Under the pieces are notes generated by a model. That model saw nothing but the letters and a program-made list of their open reading frames with translations. It searched no databases and was not told the origin of the DNA. Made by a program: the position numbers and the translations under genes. From Negativicutes bacterium (GTDB lineage Bacteria > Bacillota_C > Negativicutes > Sporomusales_B > JARLHX01), in NCBI GenBank assembly GCA_031292015.1, contig JARLHY010000048.1:1-36308 (forward strand): DNA of 36,308 nucleotides, in the 5' to 3' direction. Position 1 is the first letter of the stretch; every line of letters begins with the position of its first letter. This document shows positions 31,156 to 36,308 of the stretch, in pieces.

Positions 31156-32064
31156 TTAAAGAGCGGGAAGCTTTTGCCTGACCGAAAGCACCGGGGCGAA
31201 AAGGTCGCCTAGCTTTTCCAGTCGTTCCAGCACCTGCGGGGCTTCAAAGGCCAGGCGGCCGGCATCGCCGTTTTGCCAGGCGGTTTCCACCTCGTCCCAG
31301 GTGACTGGTGTGGAGACCAGCGGCCGTTCCCTGGCCCGCAGCGAATAGACGCAGACGGTAGTTTTGTGTTCGTCGTTTTGGCTCCAGTCGACGAATATTT
31401 TGCCTGCCCGCAGCTCTTTGCGCATGTTGGAAACCACCATGTCTGGATGCTGCTTCTCCAGCAGCTGGGCCACGGCATGGGCAAAGGTTTTCGTCTGGTC
31501 GTAGCCGGCGGCGCTGTTGAGAGGTAGATAAACCTGCAGGCCCTTCGAGCCGGAGGTTTTGGGATAGCTCTTCAGATCGTGGTGGGCAAACAAGTCCCTG
31601 AGCCAGAGCGCCACCTGGGCACATTCCAGTATAGCGGCCGGCGGGCCGGGATCAAGATCGCAGACAAGTGACGTGGGGGTGGCCGGGTCGCAGGCGCAGG
31701 ACAGGGAGGTGTGCAGTTCCAGGGCCGCGAGGTTGGCGGCCCAGGCAAGAGCGGGCAGGTCCTCCAGCAGGCAGTAATTGACGTCCCGGCTGTTGCCTTC
31801 GCTCCACACCGGGGCGGTGGTCAACCAGGCCGGGCGGTGAGCCGGGCATTCTTTCTGATAGAAGAAGTCGGCGTCGGCTCCGCCCGGATAACGCTTCAGG
31901 GTAACCGGCCGGCCGGCCAGGTGGGGCAACAGACCCGGCGCTACCCGGAGGTAATAGTCGATCATCTCCCCTTTGGTAAACCCGGTGGCCGGATAAAAGA
32001 CCTTGTCAAGGTTGGAGAGTTTCAGTTCCCGTCCGGCTATTTCCACAAGCGCTTTACTGGGCAC
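31156..32064 (-). CDS. ligD: LigD-type polymerase domain (NHEJ primase-polymerase), stand-alone
   Basis: A 302-aa archaeo-eukaryotic primase-type polymerase as found in bacterial LigD, which fills gaps and adds ribonucleotides at double-strand breaks during non-homologous end joining. Asp136-x-Asp138 (CDLDPG) and Asp226 (FVDWSQND) are the metal ligands. The motif II segment is SGSKGLQVYLPL, with Gln177 at the place where many relatives have His. No ligase or phosphoesterase domain is attached, and none follows. The GTG start at 32064 overlaps the Ku stop codon by 11 bases and is served by AGGAGGA inside ku, so the two proteins are translationally coupled. Confidence 0.92.
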   Translation of the reverse strand: MPSKALVEIAGRELKLSNLDKVFYPATGFTKGEMIDYYLRVAPGLLPHLAGRPVTLKRYPGGADADFFYQKECPAHRPAWLTTAPVWSEGNSRDVNYCLLEDLPALAWAANLAALELHTSLSCACDPATPTSLVCDLDPGPPAAILECAQVALWLRDLFAHHDLKSYPKTSGSKGLQVYLPLNSAAGYDQTKTFAHAVAQLLEKQHPDMVVSNMRKELRAGKIFVDWSQNDEHKTTVCVYSLRARERPLVSTPVTWDEVETAWQNGDAGRLAFEAPQVLERLEKLGDLFAPVLSVRQKLPAL

Positions 32065-32872
32065 TGGCCTTCTTCCTCCTAGCGGCCGCCGCCGGTTTTT
32101 TCACCGCAGCCAGGCTGGCCTCCAGGGCGGCGGTCAGGTCGATCACCCTGGCCTTGTCGGCTGTCCTGGCGCTGACGGCGACTTCCTGGCCCGCAGCCTT
32201 GCGTTCGATCATGTCCATCACCCGTTGGTGGTATTCGTTGTGATACTTCTGCGGCGTGAAATCGGCAGCCAGGGATTCGATCAATTGCTCGGCCATCGTC
32301 AGTTCCCGTGTCGTCAGTTCGGGTTCGTCCGGTGGCAGTTCGGCCAGCTCTTTTGCCGCAACAAGCTCGTCGGCATAGAACATGGTCGACAGGCCGATCA
32401 GCCGGCCGGCTGGCCGCAAGGTAGCCAGGTATTCCTTGTTGCGCATGACCAGCCTGGCTATGGCGACTTTGCCGGATTCGCGCAGCGCCGCCAGCAGCAG
32501 GGCATAGGTTTTCGCCGCGCCGGTGTCAGGCACAAGATAATAGGGTTGGTCGAAATAACCGCTGTCCAGTTGGCCCGGTTCCACGAAATCCTGGATTTCA
32601 ATGCTGCGGCTGGCTTTCGGGTAAAGGGCCTGCAGCTCTTCGTCCGGGATCAGCACATAGCGGTCAGCTGCCGTTTCAAAGCCTTTCACCATATTTTCGC
32701 CGCTTACTTCCGTTCCATCGGTGACGCAAACCTTTTTCAGACGGACCCGGCAGCCGTCGGATGCCCTGAGCTGATGAAAATTGATGGTTTTTTTCCTTAC
32801 GGCGTTGAACAGTTTAACCGGAATGTTGACCAGACCGAAACTGACCTGGCCTTTCCACAGCGATCGTTGCAT
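32054..32872 (-). CDS. ku: Ku protein, non-homologous end joining
   Basis: A 272-aa bacterial Ku homodimer subunit that binds broken DNA ends and recruits LigD. The start MQRSLWKGQVSFGLVNIPVKLF is diagnostic. The beta-barrel core runs to about 230 (for example YYLVPDTGAAKTYALLLAALRESGKVAIARLVMRNKEYL), and the C-terminal tail is Lys/Ala-rich (KKPAAAARRKKASAQ), typical of the DNA-contact extension. CAGGAGG precedes the ATG. Together with the polymerase gene it forms a short operon ending at 31105. In spore formers this system repairs DNA at germination. Confidence 0.95.
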   Translation of the reverse strand: MQRSLWKGQVSFGLVNIPVKLFNAVRKKTINFHQLRASDGCRVRLKKVCVTDGTEVSGENMVKGFETAADRYVLIPDEELQALYPKASRSIEIQDFVEPGQLDSGYFDQPYYLVPDTGAAKTYALLLAALRESGKVAIARLVMRNKEYLATLRPAGRLIGLSTMFYADELVAAKELAELPPDEPELTTRELTMAEQLIESLAADFTPQKYHNEYHQRVMDMIERKAAGQEVAVSARTADKARVIDLTAALEASLAAVKKPAAAARRKKASAQ

Positions 32873-32948
32873 AAAATCCTCCTGCCTGGCTCAAAGCGGC
32901 GGAAAGGATAGCTCCGCCTGTATTTTAGTGTTACACCGGCGAGGATTA

Positions 32949-33683
32949 TCATGCCTGGGAATAAGGTGGAAAAGAATAAGCCAAGACGGCTTCGGCCGGG
33001 AAATTGGTGATGACGCCGTTTGCGCCGATTTTTCGGAAATAAAACCAAGCCGACGGCCGGTCCACCGTCCAGGGGATGACATACAGTCCCTGGGCTTGCA
33101 TCAGCGCTGTCAGGCGACGGTTCATCAGCCGGAAGTGGGGGTGGAGGGCGTCGGCCTGCAGCCGGCGGGCGAGGGCGGCAGGGTCCGGCAGGCGATCTTC
33201 GTACAATAGACCGGTAAGGATACTGCTGTTTCGCTTCTTGATCAGCTGCAAGGCGATTTGATCAAAAGACGACAAAAGGACCTGAAGCTCCAGCCTATGG
33301 GAGCCGATCAGGTCCAGCACCAGTCGGACGAGGGATTCCGGGCGACTGTCCGGTTTCAGTTCAATGTTGAACAGCACTTTTTCGCTGCCCAAGGCCAGGA
33401 CGGTATCCAGCAGCGGGATTCCGTATTGAACCAGGCGGGCTGCCGTAAGCTCGCCGACCTGCCCGCTGTGGCCGGTGGTCCGGTCGACGGTGGAGTCGTG
33501 GATGACCACCGGTATGCCGTCGCGGCTCAGCCGGACATCGAGTTCCAGGAAATCGGCACCCTGGAGGATGGCAGCCGAAAAGGCCGCCAGGCTGTTTTCG
33601 GGGAACTGGCGGCTGGCGCCGCGGTGGGCGCCGATCAGCGGCTGCGGCTTCTTTTCCAGGGCAGCGCGAAAGGAAGGATACAT
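32949..33683 (-). CDS. Glycerophosphodiester phosphodiesterase
   Basis: A 244-aa GDPD-family enzyme that splits glycerophosphodiesters to glycerol 3-phosphate and an alcohol. Catalytic motifs are all present: IGAHRGASRQFPENSLAAF (first His, Arg and Glu-Asn), FLELDVRLSRDGIPVVIHD (Glu-x-Asp and second His), and FNIELKPD. No signal peptide is seen, so it should act in the cytoplasm. The ATG at 33683, 10 bases after the kinase stop, is chosen; in-frame codons up to 33743 would overlap the kinase gene by up to 50 bases. It is cotranscribed with the upstream kinase. Confidence 0.93.
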   Translation of the reverse strand: MYPSFRAALEKKPQPLIGAHRGASRQFPENSLAAFSAAILQGADFLELDVRLSRDGIPVVIHDSTVDRTTGHSGQVGELTAARLVQYGIPLLDTVLALGSEKVLFNIELKPDSRPESLVRLVLDLIGSHRLELQVLLSSFDQIALQLIKKRNSSILTGLLYEDRLPDPAALARRLQADALHPHFRLMNRRLTALMQAQGLYVIPWTVDRPSAWFYFRKIGANGVITNFPAEAVLAYSFPPYSQA

Positions 33684-33693
33684 GGCGCCTTGC

Positions 33694-34503
33694 CTAACCG
33701 TCCGAGCGGTGGGCGGCGTGCCAGGTTGGGCCGACATAGGCATTTAAAGGGAAGGATTGCCGGATAGCGGCGGTGATAAAGTTTTTAGCCTGCTGTACGG
33801 CTTCGTTTACGGACAGGCCTTTGGCGAGGCCGGCGGTGACTGCTGCGCCATATGTGCAGCCGGCGCCGTGGGTATACTTGGTGTCTATTTTGGCGGACTC
33901 CAGGATGGTAAAGTCCCTGCCGTCGTAAAGGACATCCACTGCCGTTGGCGTCTGCAGCTTGGCGCCGCCTTTGATCAGGACGTTCTTGGGACCGAGGGCG
34001 TAAATTGCCCGGGCCGCTTCTTTTACGTCGTCGAGGGTGTTGATGGTACTCATGCCGCTGAGCTGCTTGGCTTCGAAGATGTTGGGGGTGATGATGGTGG
34101 CCAGGGGCGCCAGCTTTTCCCGGATGGCCACAGCCGATTCGGGGTGCAAAACCTCGTCGGTGCCTTTGCAGACCAGGACCGGGTCGATGACCACGTTTTT
34201 GACCTGATACTGGGCGATTTTTTCAGCCACCAGCGCAATGACTTCGGCTGTTGCCAGCATGCCGGTTTTCAGGGCATCCACGCCGATGCCGGCCAGGATT
34301 GTTTCAAGCTGGGCGTCCAGCACTTCGATGGGCAGGGGATAGACGACATGGGACCAGTTGTCGCGGGGATTTTGCGCCACGATGACCGTAATGGCGGTCA
34401 TGCCGTATACTCCCAGTTCCTGAAAGGTTTTGAGGTCTGCCTGCAGTCCTGCACCGCCGCTGGTGTCGGAACCGGCCACAGTAACTGCCTTGAAGATCGT
34501 CAT
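33694..34503 (-). CDS. pdxK: Dual-cysteine pyridoxal/hydroxymethylpyrimidine kinase (PdxK/ThiD type)
   Basis: A 269-aa ribokinase-fold enzyme. The start VAGSDTSGGAGLQADLKTFQELGVYGMTAITVIVAQNP is common to ThiD and the Bacillus PdxK. Two features favour pyridoxal kinase: Cys112 (DPVLVCKG) and Cys216 (THGAGCTYGA) match the cysteine pair (Cys110/Cys214) that forms a hemithioacetal with pyridoxal in the Staphylococcus enzyme, and no thiamine gene or TPP riboswitch is nearby. HMP kinase activity may coexist. GGAGGT lies before the ATG. A MocR-type, B6-linked regulator is divergent. Many databases would label it thiD. Confidence 0.9.
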   Translation of the reverse strand: MTIFKAVTVAGSDTSGGAGLQADLKTFQELGVYGMTAITVIVAQNPRDNWSHVVYPLPIEVLDAQLETILAGIGVDALKTGMLATAEVIALVAEKIAQYQVKNVVIDPVLVCKGTDEVLHPESAVAIREKLAPLATIITPNIFEAKQLSGMSTINTLDDVKEAARAIYALGPKNVLIKGGAKLQTPTAVDVLYDGRDFTILESAKIDTKYTHGAGCTYGAAVTAGLAKGLSVNEAVQQAKNFITAAIRQSFPLNAYVGPTWHAAHRSDG

Positions 34504-34614
34504 AAAGATACCTCCTGTTCAATTGGCTTTCAGAGTTGCAGCGATTGTCGCGGCGACACAAGAAGCCCTTCAGGACATGCTAGGATATCCTGGTCTTTCC
34601 AAAAACTCAATTGT

Positions 34615-34643
34615 ATTATAAAATAAATTTGTACCTTATGAAA
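34615..34643 (-). promoter_or_regulatory. Promoter of the pdxK-GDPD unit
   Basis: On the minus strand TTTCAT (34638-34643), 17 bases, TATAAT (34615-34620), about 110 bases before the pdxK start. Confidence 0.65.
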
Positions 34644-34673
34644 TATACAAAATACAAATTATTAATAGGTACA
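34630..34673. promoter_or_regulatory. Inverted repeat, probable MocR operator
   Basis: TGTACCT (34630-34636) and AGGTACA (34667-34673) form a perfect 7-bp inverted repeat 30 bases apart. The left arm falls between the -10 and -35 of the pdxK promoter. The AT-rich middle contains a tandem ATACAAA (34646-34658 region) that may include the regulator's own promoter. Confidence 0.5.
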
Positions 34674-34692
34674 GATGGGGGGCTGCTATTCC

Positions 34693-36099
34693 ATGGAGAT
34701 GATCGCTATTGATCCGGCTGACAAGGAACCGTTGTATATGCAGCTTTATCATCATTTCAAGGTCCAGATCGAGCAGAACAGATTGAAGGAGGATGACAGG
34801 CTGCCTTCCATCCGGGGACTCGCCCAAAACCTGTCTCTCAGCAAAATAACGGTGGAAAAAGCTTATCAGCAGCTGCTGAGCGAGGGCTATATCGAAAATC
34901 GCAACCGCTCCCGCTATACGGTGAACCGATTCGAGGGTATCGCCTTTGCGTCTGCTTCCGCTTTGCCGGCACCGGACGGAAAAACAGCTCCGGAACCTGT
35001 CCGGGTGCGGTATGACTTTGCCAGCGGCGAGATGGATATTGACGGTTTTGATTTTGTGCTGTGGAAGCGATATGTAAGCAAGGTTTTTTTGCACAAAGAG
35101 CGTCTGCTGGGATACGGCCATTTCAAAGGGGAGGAAGAACTGCGGACTGAAATTGCCGGGTATCTGCAAAAATCCCGCGGGGTGTACGCCGACAAGGAAC
35201 AGATTATCATCGGGCCAGGGGTGCAAAACCTGCTGAACATGTTGTGCAGTATGTTGAAAGCGGTAAATAGTACGATAGCTTTTGAAGAACCGGGTTTTAA
35301 AAATGGCCGGCGCATATTTGCCGACCGTAATTTTCGCATTATTCCCATCCCAATGAAAAAAGACGGAATCGATATGGGTGCTCTGGTGGACTGCGGCGCC
35401 CGCCTTATTTATGTCAGCCCTTCCCATCAGTTTCCCACAGGTTATATTATGCCTGCAGGCAAGCGGATCGAATTGCTGAAATGGGCCGAGAAAAACGACG
35501 GCCTTATCATTGAGGACGACTATGACAGCGAATTTCGCTATTTCGGGCGCCCTATCCCGGCGCTGCGGGGTCTGGACAAAGGGGAAAAGGTGGTCTATCT
35601 GGGTTCTTTTTCCAAGGTGATGCCGCCATCCATCCGCATCAGCTACATGGTATTACCCCCGCTTTTGCTGGAACTGTTTCAGAAGAATGCTTCGCTGTAT
35701 AATCAGGCCGCTTCAACGCTGGAACAGCTGGCTCTGGCCCAATTTATGGCTGACGGACATCTGGAACGGCAGATTCGGCGCTTGCGCAAACTGTATTCAG
35801 AGAAAAAGCAGCTGTTTTTCAACACCGTAAAAAGCATCCTCGGGAGTGAGGTGGAGGTGAAACAGACCGAGTCGGGGCTTCATACCACCATTACCGTTAA
35901 GAATGGGATGAAAGCGGCGGAATTGGCGGAACGGGCGCTGAAAAAAGGCTGCCGGGTGGCTTCAGTCCAGGACTATTACTGGGAGAGTATGCCGGAAAAA
36001 CCAGTCGAGATGATCTTGTATTTTTCAAAAATCCCCACTGACGAGATGGAGGTTGCCCTTAGGCAACTCCAAGACGCCTGGTTCTCTGCGGCAAAATAA
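34693..36099 (+). CDS. MocR/PdxR-type regulator (GntR HTH fused to aminotransferase-like domain)
   Basis: A 468-aa regulator of the MocR family. Residues 1-75 are a GntR-type winged helix (LYMQLYHHFKVQIEQNRLKEDDRLPSIRGLAQNLSLSKITVEKAYQQLLSEGYIENR). The rest (about 105-465) is a fold-type I aminotransferase-like domain with EDDYDSEFRY and the PLP Lys in SFSKVMPPSIRISYM, so it should bind PLP as effector. GGGGGG lies 10 bases before the ATG at 34693; an in-frame ATG at 34675 has no site. Divergence from pdxK, with an inverted repeat between them, makes control of B6 salvage the best guess; GabR-like control of amine metabolism is the alternative. Confidence 0.92.
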   Translation: MEMIAIDPADKEPLYMQLYHHFKVQIEQNRLKEDDRLPSIRGLAQNLSLSKITVEKAYQQLLSEGYIENRNRSRYTVNRFEGIAFASASALPAPDGKTAPEPVRVRYDFASGEMDIDGFDFVLWKRYVSKVFLHKERLLGYGHFKGEEELRTEIAGYLQKSRGVYADKEQIIIGPGVQNLLNMLCSMLKAVNSTIAFEEPGFKNGRRIFADRNFRIIPIPMKKDGIDMGALVDCGARLIYVSPSHQFPTGYIMPAGKRIELLKWAEKNDGLIIEDDYDSEFRYFGRPIPALRGLDKGEKVVYLGSFSKVMPPSIRISYMVLPPLLLELFQKNASLYNQAASTLEQLALAQFMADGHLERQIRRLRKLYSEKKQLFFNTVKSILGSEVEVKQTESGLHTTITVKNGMKAAELAERALKKGCRVASVQDYYWESMPEKPVEMILYFSKIPTDEMEVALRQLQDAWFSAAK

Positions 36100-36111
36100 T
36101 ATCAGCCCAAA

Positions 36112-36143
36112 CAAAAAGAGGCCGGATATTCCGGCCTCTGTCA
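36112..36143. terminator. Intrinsic terminator between convergent genes
   Basis: AGAGGCCGG/CCGGCCTCT stem (36117-36139) with a 5-base loop; TTTTTGT follows on the minus strand, so it mainly ends the zinc-ribbon gene. Confidence 0.85.
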
Positions 36144-36146
36144 ATA

Positions 36147-36308
36147 TTACCGTCTGGTAGACTGGAAACAATCCCGGCAGTATACGGGCCTGCCGGCAGT
36201 GGGGTTGAACGGAACCTGGGTTTCCTGGCCGCAGCTGCTGCAGGTTACGGTGAACATTTCCCGATTCTGGCGGCTGTCGCCGTCCATTCTCCGGGTTTGT
36301 TTGCGCGC
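36147..36308 (-). CDS. CxxC-x17-CxxC zinc-ribbon protein (partial, 5' end off window)
   Basis: The last 53 codons of a small zinc-ribbon protein, too short to stand out as a frame. The end reads MFTVTCSSCGQETQVPFNPTAGR-PVYCRDC-FQSTRR: CSSC, 17 residues, CRDC, which is the CxxC-x17-CxxC family known from many Firmicutes. An ATG at 36285-36287 has only a very close GGAG upstream, and the frame stays open to the window edge (ARKQTRR), so the protein probably begins beyond it. Its role is unknown. Confidence 0.8.
   Translation of the reverse strand, partial: ARKQTRRMDGDSRQNREMFTVTCSSCGQETQVPFNPTAGRPVYCRDCFQSTRR

Noticed and set aside
34504..34620. TPP riboswitch before the ThiD/PdxK gene
   Set aside because: No CUGAGA or ACCUGA blocks; only a short GC palindrome and the ribosome binding site are seen.
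1..36308. CRISPR arrays, tRNA or rRNA genes, IS elements, phage genes
   Set aside because: No repeat-spacer pattern, cloverleaf, transposase or integrase was seen on either strand.

Overview
The window looks like chromosomal DNA of an endospore-forming, diderm Firmicute of the Negativicutes (Sporomusa-like). This is inference from gene content: strong AGGAGG-type ribosome binding sites, a T-box leader, a tandem pair of CobT paralogues of the Sporomusa/Veillonella ArsAB type under a cobalamin riboswitch, a decarboxylating citrate lyase set, a clostridial-type radical SAM protein, and small Cys/Tyr-rich proteins behind sigma-K-like promoter motifs. No rRNA, tRNA, CRISPR array, prophage or insertion sequence was seen. 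Gene density is high and most transcription units end in clear intrinsic terminators.

Layout. 1-2.3 kb: 5' part of an Smr-domain gene (minus), an unrecognised 504-aa protein and a zinc-ribbon membrane protein. 2.3-5.1 kb (minus): glutamine-dependent NAD synthetase followed by a radical SAM protein. 5.3-7.2 kb: a PLP-dependent threonine/serine dehydratase, converging with a LysR regulator whose upstream region carries a textbook T-N11-A box. 7.6-11.2 kb: two exported proteins of unknown function, the second a 948-aa Tat substrate. 11.2-13.8 kb: promoter, cobalamin riboswitch and two tandem CobT-family genes, proposed to be arsA-arsB for phenolic cobamide lower ligands. 13.8-20.4 kb: a citrate fermentation operon (DASS transporter, citD, citE, citF, then a CitA/CitB-type two-component system). 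20.5-22.8 kb: an L,D-transpeptidase-like protein and three small or unusual proteins that may belong to the spore surface. 22.9-25.2 kb: a T-box leader, probably phenylalanine-specific, driving pheA and a DAHP synthase. 25.1-26.2 kb (minus): an HD-GYP protein. 26.4-30.5 kb: a TM1266-like small protein, a structured leader, then an operon of a DUF362 ferredoxin-like protein, YbaK-type deacylase, threonine synthase and a GNAT acetyltransferase. 30.5-32.9 kb (minus): a 3D-domain wall protein, and Ku plus a stand-alone LigD polymerase domain. 32.9-36.1 kb: a glycerophosphodiesterase and a dual-cysteine pyridoxal kinase (minus) divergent from a MocR-type regulator. The right edge holds part of a CxxC-x17-CxxC zinc-ribbon gene.

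How it works together. The two RNA leaders tie cobamide base activation to cobalamin level and aromatic amino acid synthesis to charged tRNA-Phe. The citrate operon carries its own citrate-sensing kinase and regulator but not the citrate lyase maturation genes (citC, citX, citG), which must be elsewhere if the lyase is active. The MocR regulator and pyridoxal kinase share an intergenic region with an inverted repeat, which suggests local control of vitamin B6 salvage. The strongest leads for follow-up are the ArsAB-like pair, the sigma-K-like promoters in front of unknown Cys-rich proteins, the 948-aa Tat protein and the structured leader at 26.7-26.9 kb.
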